This document shows, piece by piece, positions 8,478 to 14,988 of a DNA stretch of 45,653 nt (the stretch's first letter is position 1; each line of letters starts with the position of its first letter). The DNA is from a virus, in the IMG/VR virus record IMGVR_UViG_3300009597_000023, positions 1 to 45,653 of that record; one strand, written 5' to 3'. The position numbers were made by a program, and so were the translations under genes. Under the pieces are notes generated by a model. The model worked only from the letters and a program-made list of their open reading frames with translations, was not told where the DNA came from and made no database searches.

Positions 8478-8896
8478 GCCTTCTGCTCCCCGCCCGGCTC
8501 GATGGCCGGACTGACTGACGTCTCGACGAACAGGTCCCAGAGCGGACCTTCCAGGATCGACTTGCGGAACTCGTAGACCTTCCTCGAGATCTCGGCCTGG
8601 CGCGCGAGTTGCGCCCGCAGCTCGTCGTTCTCGGTGGCGAGCTTGATGCGCTCGACCTCCAGCTCGTTGACGCGCGCCTGCGAGGCGTCGAGCCGGCCCT
8701 TGTACTTCGTGAACCGCGCACGCGCCTCGTCGGCGGCGATGCGCAGGTCCTTCGCCTGCGTCTCGGCGATGTCGAGCCGGATGCCGGCCTCGATCGCCAT
8801 CTTTCGCCAGTCGCGCGGCTTCGGCAGGGTCGACGCCGCCGCGGCCGGCAGCACGACGCTCCCGACCGGTAGCTCGATGCGCGCGGTCTCGCTCAC
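8474..8896 (-). CDS. Coiled-coil protein between head morphogenesis and scaffold genes
   Basis: The GTG at 8896 forms a GTGA overlap, giving 140 residues. Residues 35-105 are predicted by eye as coiled coil (ETQAKDLRIAADEARARF, then VNELEVERIKLATENDEL). The N-terminus is beta-like (ARIELPVGSVVLP). Function unknown; it may assist scaffold assembly. Confidence 0.65.
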   Translation of the reverse strand: MSETARIELPVGSVVLPAAAASTLPKPRDWRKMAIEAGIRLDIAETQAKDLRIAADEARARFTKYKGRLDASQARVNELEVERIKLATENDELRAQLARQAEISRKVYEFRKSILEGPLWDLFVETSVSPAIEPGGEQKA

Positions 8897-9762
8897 GCGG
8901 CCCTCCGTCTCCGTTCCACCGGCACCGACTCGATGCCGATCGCGCACCGGCAGTTCGGGTGCAGCGGCGGCCCGCTCACCTTGCCGAACCGCCCGCCGAT
9001 GAAGTCGTTCCCGACCATTGCCGTCTTGCCGTCCATGCCCAGGCAGAACCGGCACAGCCGATCGTCGTCGGTCACGATCCAGACCTTGCGGCTGCGCGGC
9101 GACAGCAGCCCGCCCTTTACCGCCGCATCCCAGGACGCGAGCGTCCCGGCCGTCGAGGCCCGGACGACCTCGGTGCGCGCGATCATCAGCGCCCTCGAGC
9201 GGCGCAGGTGCTCGGCGTACTTCCGCGCGTCCGACAGCGCCTGCCGCCGCGACGCGCCGCTCGCAATCAGGTCGGCGCGGAGGCTCGCGACGGCCGTGGC
9301 CTGACGCTCGGTGAGACCGATCAGCGGGCGTATGAGCCGTGCCGCCTCCCGCGGGGGAATGCCCTCCGTGTAGGAGCGCGCCACGACTGCCCTGATCGAC
9401 TCCCGCGTCTCCCGAGTCACGGCCGTCACCAGCCTTGCCCCGTTCTCGCGCGCGGCCCGCACCGCGTAGGCGTTCACGGCGTCGAACCGCATGACGGCGC
9501 TGACGCGCTCCGAGATCGCGACCTGCCACCCGGCCTTCGCGCCGGCGGTGACTAGCGCGTCGAGCGCCATGACGGTAGCCGCGAGCCTGGCGGGCAGCGA
9601 GCCGGCGAGGTCGTGGATCGCGAACACGTCACGCGTCCGGATGATCTGCTCGAGCGTCGACTCCGGCACGGCCTCCTGCAGCGCCTTCAGCGCCCGCTCG
9701 ACCTGCGCCCTGACCTTCGGCTCCGCCGCGTCGACCAGCCGCCGCAGCTCGCGCTGCGTCAC
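8893..9762 (-). CDS. Phage head morphogenesis protein (Mu F / SPP1 gp7-like)
   Basis: This 289-residue protein ends with the diagnostic Mu-F-like region: ALMIARTEVVRASTAG (about residues 188-203), VWIVTDDDRLCRFCLGMDG and PLHPNCRCAIGI. The N-terminal two thirds are helical. Such proteins accompany the portal and enter the procapsid. The gene is coupled by ATGA to the portal gene. Confidence 0.85.
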   Translation of the reverse strand: MTQRELRRLVDAAEPKVRAQVERALKALQEAVPESTLEQIIRTRDVFAIHDLAGSLPARLAATVMALDALVTAGAKAGWQVAISERVSAVMRFDAVNAYAVRAARENGARLVTAVTRETRESIRAVVARSYTEGIPPREAARLIRPLIGLTERQATAVASLRADLIASGASRRQALSDARKYAEHLRRSRALMIARTEVVRASTAGTLASWDAAVKGGLLSPRSRKVWIVTDDDRLCRFCLGMDGKTAMVGNDFIGGRFGKVSGPPLHPNCRCAIGIESVPVERRRRAA

Positions 9763-11336
9763 TCCTCGTCCTCAGGCGCCGACAGCTTCTCGGTCCGCAT
9801 CAGGTCGGCCTCCGGGTCGCCGGTGTCGACGCCGCCGCGGTTCGCGATCTCCGCCTTGACCTCCTCCTGGCGCTCGAGGTCCTCGTCGATCATCCCGTCG
9901 ATCTCCTCGTCGATCTCGGCCAGCTCCTCGGCGGTCATGTCCGGGTCGACGCGGCGCGCGGCGCGCTTCTTGATGCGCTTCGTCATCGTCGGGCCGAGGT
10001 CCATCTCGATGGCCTTCGCCCACGCGTCGAGGTCGTTGATCAGCGAGTCGAGAAAGAACTCGTCCGGGTACGTCGCCGTCGGCTCGGCCGCCTCGAACGC
10101 CGCCTGCGCGGCCTCGGGCGTCGCCTCGGTCCACGCGAACCAGGCGCGCGCCATCGCGGTCTCGGCGTTCGAGAGCGCGCGCGAGAGGCCCTGCAGCATC
10201 TCGTTCAGCTCGGCGTACTGCAGCCGGATCGCCTCGCCGCTCTCGGCCGCGAGCGAATCGCGGCGGAACCGCACGTGCGCGGCCCTGAACATCTCCTGCA
10301 CGAGGTACGCGATGTTGTCCCGGATGGCGCCGGGGACGTTCATGTCCGGCGTCTTGTAGTCGATCTCGCCCTTGACGACGATCGCGCGCGCGGTGCCGAC
10401 GACGCCCTGCACGTGGCCCTTCGCCTGCTCGACGTCGCCGTCCTTGTCGACGCTCACGGTCAGCAGCGAGAACGCCTGGTTGCGGAGAACCTCGTCCTCC
10501 TCGGACGCGCGGTTGAACAGCGCGCAGACGACGTTCGCGTTGCTCACCAGCGGCCGCCCGAGCATCAGGCTCGTGTGGCTCGCCTTCGGCCGCAGGACGA
10601 CGAACGGCACCATGCCGAGGTTCGGCGTCCCGGCCGACAGCAGCTCGCCCTTCGCCGAGAACCGCGCCCAGCCCTCCTCGTCCCAGAGCAGCAGCTGGTC
10701 GGTCGGCTCCTCCGGGTCCGGCACCTCGTCGATCGGCAGCGGCGGCGACGCCTCGATCAGCTTCACGGCGGCGAGGCCCGTGCCGGCGAACCGCCAGTCG
10801 ATGACCGAGATCGCCGTGAACAGGCTCGCGATCGGCCGCGCCGTCTCCTCGGCCCGCGACGGCCCGACCGGCTCGTCCGTCGTCTTGTCGACCAGCATGC
10901 CGGCGTGCCCGCCGACGAGCGAGAGGGCCGTGAACCGCTTCAGGAACTCGTTGACGTGCGTCCCGGTGCCGTCGACGTCCTCGAGCCACTCGTTGTAGCC
11001 CGTCGACTTCGAGTCGCGCTTGACGCCCTGCGTGAAGATGAACCGCACGTAGAGGTCGACGAGCGTCTCTAGGTAGTTGTGGTACCGGGCCATCTTCTTC
11101 CGCTCGTCGAACCCGGTCGCGGACTCGCGCGGATACGGCCAGAGGTAGGTCCCGTCCAGGAACCCGCCGCGCCCCTCGAAGGCGTCGAGCAGGACCTCCC
11201 ATGACGGCTTGTTCGTCACGTAGTCCGGATGCTGCGCCGCGAGCGCGGTCGCACGGTCGTCGGCGTTCTTGCCGACGAGACGCGACGCGAACGCCGGGCG
11301 GCCGCGCGACGACGCCTCTTGGGCGGTGTCAGCCAC
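9759..11336 (-). CDS. Portal protein
   Basis: This 525-residue protein starts with GTG at 11336. SWEVLLDAFEGRGGFLDGTYLWP and KKMARYHNYLETLVDLYVRFIF at the N-terminus, and FRAAHVRFRRDSLAAESGEAIRLQYAELNEMLQGLS in two pieces near residues 350-390, fit the DUF4055-like phage portal family. The acidic C-terminal helix is typical. It is the first gene of the head operon and follows a promoter-like leader at 11337-11503. Confidence 0.8.
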   Translation of the reverse strand: MADTAQEASSRGRPAFASRLVGKNADDRATALAAQHPDYVTNKPSWEVLLDAFEGRGGFLDGTYLWPYPRESATGFDERKKMARYHNYLETLVDLYVRFIFTQGVKRDSKSTGYNEWLEDVDGTGTHVNEFLKRFTALSLVGGHAGMLVDKTTDEPVGPSRAEETARPIASLFTAISVIDWRFAGTGLAAVKLIEASPPLPIDEVPDPEEPTDQLLLWDEEGWARFSAKGELLSAGTPNLGMVPFVVLRPKASHTSLMLGRPLVSNANVVCALFNRASEEDEVLRNQAFSLLTVSVDKDGDVEQAKGHVQGVVGTARAIVVKGEIDYKTPDMNVPGAIRDNIAYLVQEMFRAAHVRFRRDSLAAESGEAIRLQYAELNEMLQGLSRALSNAETAMARAWFAWTEATPEAAQAAFEAAEPTATYPDEFFLDSLINDLDAWAKAIEMDLGPTMTKRIKKRAARRVDPDMTAEELAEIDEEIDGMIDEDLERQEEVKAEIANRGGVDTGDPEADLMRTEKLSAPEDEE

Positions 11337-11503
11337 GTGTTCTGTTGTCTTGGTTGTGTGCGGTCGCGGACGGACGAGCCGCCATCCGCGTACCCCTGCG
11401 TTCGATAGTAAACGCGAGGCGACGCGCGGATGATGAACTTGCGCTATAGCGCTATACCGCGTTACGCGGCGTTACTGCACGACTGCGGCACGCAGAGGCA
11501 TGG
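11337..11503 (-). promoter_or_regulatory. Leader region upstream of portal operon
   Basis: This gene-free stretch contains a 12-bp palindrome (GCGCTATAGCGC, 11441-11452) beside a second TATAGC. Either could act as a -10 element on the minus strand, but I see no good -35. A TTTACT box lies nearer the portal start. It is probably the late-operon promoter or leader. The portal GTG has only a weak ribosome site. Confidence 0.35.
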
Positions 11504-11517
11504 ATTAACCGGTTAAT
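11504..11517. promoter_or_regulatory. 14-bp palindrome copy 1 (ATTAACCGGTTAAT)
   Basis: A perfect palindrome directly abuts the CCA end of tRNA-Lys(TTT), between the tRNA array and the late operon. Identical copies lie at 18632 and 28061 and a near copy at 39586. Perfect symmetry without a loop suggests a protein-binding operator rather than an RNA hairpin. Confidence 0.6.
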
Positions 11518-11591
11518 GGTGGGCCGTGCAGGACTCGAACCCGCGTCTCTTCGCTTAAAAGGCGAGACTCTGCCCGTTGAGTTAACGGCCC
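11517..11591 (-). tRNA. tRNA-Lys(TTT)
   Basis: The acceptor stem is perfect (7 bp), the anticodon loop is CTTTTAA, the T-arm is standard and CCA is encoded. The 27:43 pair is mismatched. It is the last gene of the tRNA array. Confidence 0.9.
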
Positions 11592-11596
11592 GATGC

Positions 11597-11672
11597 TGGT
11601 GCGCCCGCCCGGAATCGAACCGGGATCTCGCTGCTTAAGAGGCAGGACTCTAGCCTATTGAGTTACGAGCGC
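11597..11672 (-). tRNA. tRNA-Lys(CTT)
   Basis: Acceptor GCGCTCG pairs with one wobble. The anticodon loop is CTCTTAA and CCA is encoded. Together with the preceding Lys gene, both lysine codons are covered. Confidence 0.9.
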
Positions 11673-11687
11673 GCGGTTAGTAAAAGC

Positions 11688-11762
11688 TGGCCCTGACGGC
11701 AGGATTCGAACCCGCCTCTCCGCGTCTTCAGCGCGGCGCTCGTCCCACTGAGCTACGTCAGG
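11688..11762 (-). tRNA. tRNA-Phe(GAA)
   Basis: The acceptor (CCTGACG) and the anticodon stem (CCGCG/CGCGG) are perfect. The loop is CTGAAGA, the discriminator is G and CCA is encoded. Confidence 0.9.
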
Positions 11763-11794
11763 CCGACGCGACGATTCTTTCAGCGGTTATCGTT

Positions 11795-11812
11795 GCCGCG
11801 CATGAACGCGGC
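11795..11812 (-). other. Hairpin between HNH gene and tRNA-Phe
   Basis: A 6-bp stem (GCCGCG/CGCGGC) with a 6-nt loop lies just downstream of the HNH stop. There is no T-run. It could separate the mRNA from the tRNA precursor. Confidence 0.35.
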
Positions 11813-11819
11813 GCGGCCT

Positions 11820-12341
11820 TCAGGCGTCAGCATTATCGTTGCCTCCGTATAGCCACCCGAGCCACGACTTCGGCGCCTTCTTGACGCCGACGACGACGCG
11901 CAGCGCCGCGCCTGGCGCGACCGGCTTGCGCCGCAGCGCCATGCCCGCCTCATCCGGCGTCCGCGCGCCCTTGCGGCGGTTGCAGTCGAAGCAGGCCGTG
12001 ACGATGTTCGTCCAGTCCTTGCGCCCGCCCTGCGACTCCGGCACGACGTGGTCGAACGTCAGGTCGCCCTCGCCGCCGCAGTACTGGCACTCGTGGTTGT
12101 CCCGCGCGTAGATGTTCGCGCGCGTGAACGGCATCCGCTCGATCCGGCGGCGCGTGCGGACGAACCGCAGGAGCCGGACGATCGACGGCAGCTTGAACGA
12201 GAACGAGACCGCGCGCACGGTGACGTCGTGCTCGTCGATGATCTCGACCTTGCCCTGCGCCCAGAGCGTCATCGCCCGCTGCCACGGCACGACCGTGACG
12301 GGCTCGAAGGTCGCGTTCAGGAGAAGGGTCTGCGCGGTCAT
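11820..12341 (-). CDS. HNH endonuclease
   Basis: This 173-residue protein has a canonical HNH core at residues 85-125: CQYCGG, then LTFDHVVPESQGG and NIVTACFDCNRRKG, with two CxxC zinc pairs. The N-terminal part (LLLNATFEPVTVVPW) matches the bacterial/phage HNH family with that conserved start. It may be a packaging-associated nicking enzyme or a selfish endonuclease. It lies between tRNA genes and ends with an Asp/Asn tail. Confidence 0.9.
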   Translation of the reverse strand: MTAQTLLLNATFEPVTVVPWQRAMTLWAQGKVEIIDEHDVTVRAVSFSFKLPSIVRLLRFVRTRRRIERMPFTRANIYARDNHECQYCGGEGDLTFDHVVPESQGGRKDWTNIVTACFDCNRRKGARTPDEAGMALRRKPVAPGAALRVVVGVKKAPKSWLGWLYGGNDNADA

Positions 12342-12460
12342 TTCTCGTCCTCTCTAGAGACTAGCGCGTAGAATGGCCCGACCTGATAGCGCCGCCAGTA
12401 TTCAAAACGCCTACCGAGTTCGACGCGCCACGGACAGTTCCACATGAATCCGAGTCGCAT
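12338..12460 (-). CDS. Small protein upstream of HNH gene
   Basis: This 40-residue ORF begins MRLGFMWNCPWRVELG. Its stop overlaps the HNH start (ATGA), and its ATG follows the upstream stop directly (TGAATG). It is aromatic- and Arg-rich. The tight packing on both sides is the main evidence; function unknown. Confidence 0.6.
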   Translation of the reverse strand: MRLGFMWNCPWRVELGRRFEYWRRYQVGPFYALVSREDEK

Positions 12461-12697
12461 TCAGCGCCACGCTACGGCGACGCAGTCGGTCCGGTGCGGC
12501 GTCGGCTCGTAGTCGGCGGCGACGGCGACGACATGGACGACTGGCGGCATCGGCGGCGCGTAGACGGTCGGCCCTGGCGGCCCAGGCAGGACCTCGTAGG
12601 CCGTGCGCGCCGGGACGGCGAGCATGCCGACCAGCGCGCCGACCAGCGCGCCGAGCGCGCAGGCGATCCAGCCGAACGTGTAGTCCTGCTGCCCCAT
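12461..12697 (-). CDS. Small membrane protein
   Basis: This 78-residue protein starts MGQQDYTFG and has one or two hydrophobic segments (WIACALGALVGALVGMLAV, residues 9-27), followed by a Pro-rich stretch (LPGPPGPTVYAPPMPP). The ATG shares a base with the upstream TGA. The single N-terminal TM would place the tail outside the membrane. Function unknown. Confidence 0.65.
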   Translation of the reverse strand: MGQQDYTFGWIACALGALVGALVGMLAVPARTAYEVLPGPPGPTVYAPPMPPVVHVVAVAADYEPTPHRTDCVAVAWR

Positions 12698-12912
12698 CAA
12701 AACACCTTCCTCGGCATCTTCGTGAGCCACGCGTCAGTGACCGTCGGCGGCACCGGCGCGGTCGTACCGACGAACTGCCAGCCGACGGCGTCGCGGTAGC
12801 GGCGCATGATGCGGCCCTTCGCCGAGTCGAAGGCGCGCGCGTTGACGGTCTCGACGAGCCCGGTCGCCTTCCAGAGCACGCGGAACTTGTATCCGAGCAG
12901 CTGCTGGTTCAT
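12697..12912 (-). CDS. Small hypothetical protein
   Basis: This 71-residue protein starts MNQQLLGYKFRVLW behind a good GGAGG site. Its leader is the structured RNA candidate at 12931-13054. The residue pattern (VNARAFDSAKGRIMRRYRDAVGWQF) suggests a small alpha/beta fold. Function unknown. Confidence 0.65.
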   Translation of the reverse strand: MNQQLLGYKFRVLWKATGLVETVNARAFDSAKGRIMRRYRDAVGWQFVGTTAPVPPTVTDAWLTKMPRKVF

Positions 12913-12930
12913 GCGGCCTCCGGCGAAAGT

Positions 12931-13054
12931 TGGCAGCGTGCCGGTTCTGACCCGGCTTCGGAATTATGCCGCACCCTGTGACCGAGCGCCTCAATGGCGA
13001 CGTGCGGGTCGCCGCTTCGTAACGTGCGTGTCAGGCATCCACGCCGACGCTGCC
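12931..13054 (-). ncRNA. Candidate structured RNA / 5' leader
   Basis: The ends form an 8-bp perfect helix (GGCAGCGT with ACGCTGCC). Inside are three local hairpins: GCGTG/CACGC, GGCGAC/GTCGCC (6 bp, 6-nt loop) and GCCGG/CCGGC (7-nt loop). A TATAAT box lies 6 nt upstream of the first helix base. The shape recalls a cloverleaf but the loops do not fit a tRNA. It may be a separate RNA or a leader of the small operon 12338-12912. Confidence 0.4.
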
Positions 13055-13060
13055 GCGTCA

Positions 13061-13066
13061 ATTATA
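13061..13066 (-). promoter_or_regulatory. -10 box TATAAT
   Basis: A perfect TATAAT lies between tRNA-Pro(TGG) and the structured RNA candidate. I see no matching -35, as that region lies inside the tRNA gene. Confidence 0.4.
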
Positions 13067-13072
13067 GCGAAA

Positions 13073-13147
13073 TGGTCGGGACGGACGGACTCGAACCGCC
13101 GATCTCCTGTTCCCAAAACAGGCGCCTATCCTCTCGGCCACGTCCCG
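13073..13147 (-). tRNA. tRNA-Pro(TGG)
   Basis: The acceptor CGGGACG is perfect, the stem is CCTGT/ACAGG, the loop is TTTGGGA and CCA is encoded. Confidence 0.9.
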
Positions 13148-13152
13148 GTAGA

Positions 13153-13233
13153 TGGTGGGGAAGGCGGGATTCGAACCCGCGAAGTGCCCTGCTTCCGACG
13201 CAGGTGGCCTAAACCAGACTAGCCCACTTCCCC
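13153..13233 (-). tRNA. tRNA-Pro(CGG)
   Basis: The acceptor GGGGAAG is perfect, the stem is CCTGC/GCAGG, the loop is GTCGGAA and CCA is encoded. The D-arm is enlarged (81 nt in total). Its 5' 25 bases are also the 3' end of the ORF at 13209-13439. Confidence 0.85.
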
Positions 13234-13439
13234 GAGTCGATGTAGCAGCGGACGCGCAGCGGCGTGACCATGCCGTCGGTCGTCAGCGCCTGCCGCCCGC
13301 GGTCGAACGCGCTCGCGCTCATGCCGGCGACGTCGTGCGCGGAGACGACGAACGCCCGGCCGTCCGGCGCGAAGAACTTCACGAACTCGACGCCGACGAG
13401 ATACTTCCACGTGCCGCCCGGTGTGGTCAGTGTCCGCAT
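13209..13439 (-). CDS. Small protein whose 3' end overlaps tRNA-Pro
   Basis: This 76-residue protein starts MRTLTTPGGTWKYL behind an AGGAGG site and contains VKFFAPDGRAFVVSAHDVAGM. The last nine codons and the stop are read from the 5' part of tRNA-Pro(CGG). Function unknown. The protein-like sequence and strong ribosome site argue that it is real. Confidence 0.7.
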   Translation of the reverse strand: MRTLTTPGGTWKYLVGVEFVKFFAPDGRAFVVSAHDVAGMSASAFDRGRQALTTDGMVTPLRVRCYIDSGKWASLV

Positions 13440-13454
13440 CTCGTCCTCCTGGCT

Positions 13455-13533
13455 TGGTGACGTCGACGGGACTCGAACCCGCGAGCATCCGGTTGAAAGC
13501 CGGAGCAGGGATGCCTGCACCCTGAACGACGTC
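13455..13533 (-). tRNA. tRNA-Glu(TTC)
   Basis: The acceptor GACGTCG is perfect, the stem is CCGG, the loop is CTTTCAA and CCA is encoded. Confidence 0.9.
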
Positions 13534-13537
13534 GCGA

Positions 13538-13611
13538 TGGTAGGGCCAGCGGGAGTCGAACCCGCATTTCCTGATAGAGAGTCAGGCTGCCTGCCGTTAG
13601 CGGATGGCCCC
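13538..13611 (-). tRNA. tRNA-Glu(CTC)
   Basis: Acceptor GGGGCCA has a G1-U72 wobble. The stem is CCTGA/TCAGG, the loop is CTCTCTA and CCA is encoded. Confidence 0.9.
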
Positions 13612-13616
13612 GCAGT

Positions 13617-13692
13617 TGGTGAACGCGGAGGGATTCGAACCCCCGTTTGGACTGGGTGTAAACCAGTTGCAATCCGATTTTGCTACGCGTCC
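13617..13692 (-). tRNA. tRNA-Val(TAC)
   Basis: Acceptor GGACGCG has one wobble. The stem is ACTGG/CCAGT, the loop is TTTACAC and CCA is encoded. Confidence 0.9.
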
Positions 13693-13693
13693 G

Positions 13694-13768
13694 TGGTCCA
13701 CGCGGAAGGAGTCGAACCTTCACCTCGCGGTTATCAGCCGCGTGCTCCGCCTCCTGAGCTACGCGTGG
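13694..13768 (-). tRNA. tRNA-Ile(GAT)
   Basis: The acceptor CCACGCG is perfect, the stem is CGCGG/CCGCG, the loop is CTGATAA and CCA is encoded. Confidence 0.9.
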
Positions 13769-13805
13769 TTACATCGTGAAGTCGATCGCGCGCCGGTAGT
13801 AAAGT

Positions 13806-13882
13806 TGGCTCACAGGGCGAGATTCGAACTCGCACCGTACCGGTTAACAGCCGGGCGTGCTACCTGTTGACACCACCTGTGA
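13806..13882 (-). tRNA. tRNA-Asn(GTT)
   Basis: The acceptor TCACAGG is perfect, the loop is CTGTTAA, the discriminator is G and CCA is encoded. Confidence 0.9.
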
Positions 13883-13885
13883 ACG

Positions 13886-13962
13886 TGGTCGACGCGGTCG
13901 GATTCGAACCGATCGTCTGCCTCTTATAAGGAGGCTGCTCTGCCTCGTTGAGCTACGCGTCG
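13886..13962 (-). tRNA. tRNA-Ile(TAT)
   Basis: The acceptor CGACGCG is perfect, the stem is GCCTC/GAGGC, the loop is CTTATAA and CCA is encoded. Most bacteria read AUA with a lysidine-modified CAT tRNA, so a direct UAU anticodon is notable. Confidence 0.9.
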
Positions 13963-13963
13963 A

Positions 13964-14043
13964 TGGCCTCCGCGGCGGGACTCGAACCCGCATACCGGAC
14001 CCGTTTAGGAGACGGGCGCGCTGTCCTTTGCGCTCACGCGGAG
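13964..14043 (-). tRNA. tRNA-Arg(CCT)
   Basis: The acceptor CTCCGCG is perfect, the stem is CCCGT/ACGGG, the loop is CTCCTAA, the discriminator is G and CCA is encoded. Confidence 0.9.
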
Positions 14044-14046
14044 AGT

Positions 14047-14120
14047 TGGCTGCGACGGCTGGACTCGAACCAGCGTCACTCGGGTCAGAACCGAGCGTCC
14101 TGCCGTTGAACGACGTCGCA
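14047..14120 (-). tRNA. tRNA-Gln(CTG)
   Basis: The acceptor TGCGACG is perfect, the stem is CTCGG/CCGAG, the loop is TTCTGAC, the discriminator is G and CCA is encoded. Confidence 0.9.
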
Positions 14121-14123
14121 ATA

Positions 14124-14201
14124 TGGTCACGCCGGCAGGAATCGAACCTGCGTCCTCTCGCTTAGAAGGCGAGCGCGTCGATCCGTCTGCGCTACGGCGT
14201 G
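14124..14201 (-). tRNA. tRNA-Arg(TCT)
   Basis: The acceptor CACGCCG is perfect, the stem is CTCGC/GCGAG, the loop is CTTCTAA and CCA is encoded. Confidence 0.9.
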
Positions 14202-14212
14202 ATGTGTCCGGC

Positions 14213-14235
14213 GCTCTGCCCTAAGCTACGCCCAC
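14213..14235 (-). pseudogene. 5'-half tRNA remnant
   Basis: The minus strand reads GTGGGCG, then TAGCTTAGGGCAGAGC, the acceptor and D-arm pattern of a tRNA. No anticodon or T-arm follows before tRNA-Arg(TCT). A 6-bp hairpin (CGCCCA/TGGGCG) overlaps its start. It is probably a deleted tRNA gene. Confidence 0.45.
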
Positions 14236-14276
14236 GTCTGGGCGGCGGACTTGGATGAACCGCGTCTCCGGACTCT

Positions 14277-14350
14277 TGGTGCTCGCGGCCGGACTCGAAC
14301 CGGCGACGGCCGGCTTCGGAGACCAGCGTCTGCAGTCCCGCAGCGCGAGC
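14277..14350 (-). tRNA. tRNA-Arg(CCG)
   Basis: The acceptor GCTCGCG is perfect. The anticodon stem has two G-U pairs, the loop is CTCCGAA and CCA is encoded. Confidence 0.85.
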
Positions 14351-14355
14351 GGAGT

Positions 14356-14430
14356 TGGTGGATCTGGACGGAGTCGAACCGACACCTCCTGCTTGCAAGG
14401 CAGGCGTGCTCCCGTTACCACTACAGACCC
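14356..14430 (-). tRNA. tRNA-Ala(TGC)
   Basis: Acceptor GGGTCTG has one wobble (G3-U70, the alanine identity pair). The stem is CCTGC/GCAGG, the loop is CTTGCAA and CCA is encoded. Confidence 0.9.
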
Positions 14431-14432
14431 GA

Positions 14433-14506
14433 TGGACGTGCGCCGCGGAGTCGAACCGCGCTACGAGGGTTTGCAATCCTCTACATAACCGCCCTGTCCG
14501 CGCACG
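14433..14506 (-). tRNA. tRNA-Cys(GCA)
   Basis: The acceptor CGTGCGC is perfect, the loop is TTGCAAA and CCA is encoded. The discriminator is T, the known cysteine identity base. The 31:39 pair is mismatched. Confidence 0.88.
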
Positions 14507-14507
14507 T

Positions 14508-14581
14508 TGGTGCGGCTGACCGGATTCGAACCGGCATCTCGACGTTGGCAACGTCGCGTCCTGCCCTTGGACGACAGCAGC
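14508..14581 (-). tRNA. tRNA-Gly(GCC)
   Basis: The stem is CGACG/CGTCG, the loop is TTGCCAA and CCA is encoded. Acceptor GCTGCTG has a T3-C70 mismatch, the same as in tRNA-Gly(TCC). Confidence 0.85.
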
Positions 14582-14585
14582 GAAT

Positions 14586-14658
14586 TGGTGCTCCCGGCAG
14601 GAGTCGAACCTGCCTGGCTGGCTTCGTAGACCTGCGTCCTCGGTCCGGAGGCGGGAGC
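14586..14658 (-). tRNA. tRNA-Arg(ACG)
   Basis: The acceptor GCTCCCG is perfect, the loop is CTACGAA and CCA is encoded. The anticodon stem has an A28-A42 mismatch and one wobble. Confidence 0.82.
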
Positions 14659-14669
14659 GGATGCGACGA

Positions 14670-14689
14670 CGCCGCGTTATGCCGCGGCG
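14670..14689 (-). other. Hairpin between tRNA genes
   Basis: A perfect 7-bp stem (CGCCGCG/CGCGGCG) with a 6-nt loop lies in the 66-nt spacer between tRNA-Arg(ACG) and tRNA-Gly(TCC). It may be a processing signal or a tRNA relic. Confidence 0.4.
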
Positions 14690-14724
14690 GCTCCTCGGTG
14701 ATCGTCCGACGTCGCGTGGAGACT

Positions 14725-14798
14725 TGGTGCGGGCGACGCGATTTGAACGCGCATCACGAGTTTGGAAGACTCGGGTCCTGCCGTTGGACGACGCCAGC
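14725..14798 (-). tRNA. tRNA-Gly(TCC)
   Basis: The stem is CGAGT/ACTCG, the loop is CTTCCAA and CCA is encoded. Acceptor GCTGGCG has a T3-C70 mismatch. Confidence 0.87.
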
Positions 14799-14822
14799 GA
14801 ATTTATTCCCCTTAGGACTACC

Positions 14823-14864
14823 AGTTGACGCGTGGCCGGATGTTACCCGCATGCGACGTCAACT
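14823..14864 (-). other. Long hairpin in 111-nt tRNA spacer
   Basis: An 8-bp perfect stem (AGTTGACG/CGTCAACT) encloses 26 nt, in the gap between tRNA-Gly(TCC) and tRNA-Trp. On the minus strand it is followed by TCCTAAGGGGAATAAATT. Its role is unknown. Confidence 0.35.
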
Positions 14865-14909
14865 CGATACCTCGCCTAACCCCGACCGGGACTCGTCGGC
14901 AGCGTTTCT

Positions 14910-14982
14910 TGGCAAGGGCGGCCGGAGTCGAACCGGCTGCGGTCGGTTTTGGAGACCGATGCGCGCCCGCGCGCTCGCCCTT
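14910..14982 (-). tRNA. tRNA-Trp(CCA)
   Basis: The acceptor AAGGGCG is perfect, the stem is TCGGT/ACCGA, the loop is CTCCAAA, the discriminator is G and CCA is encoded. Confidence 0.9.
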
Positions 14983-14988
14983 GCGTGT

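Noticed and set aside
9772-11202. Long open frames rich in Arg/Ala/Gly next to real genes, e.g. behind the portal gene
   Set aside because: They are frame shadows of high-GC genes: their composition is low-complexity and they cover genes with clear motifs.
11441-11452. GCGCTATAGCGC palindrome as a further operator family member
   Set aside because: It is a different sequence and occurs once; it is listed only as a possible promoter part.
11795-11812. Hairpins between tRNA and protein genes as Rho-independent terminators
   Set aside because: None of them is followed by a T-run, so I list them only as structures.
12931-13054. The structured segment read as an extra tRNA
   Set aside because: The CCA would be inside the closing helix, the T-loop lacks the TTCGA pattern and the total length is about 124 nt.
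13186-13206. tRNA-Pro(CGG) first read as an arginine tRNA
   Set aside because: Anticodon CGG pairs with codon CCG, which is proline; CCG is the arginine anticodon, present at 14277.
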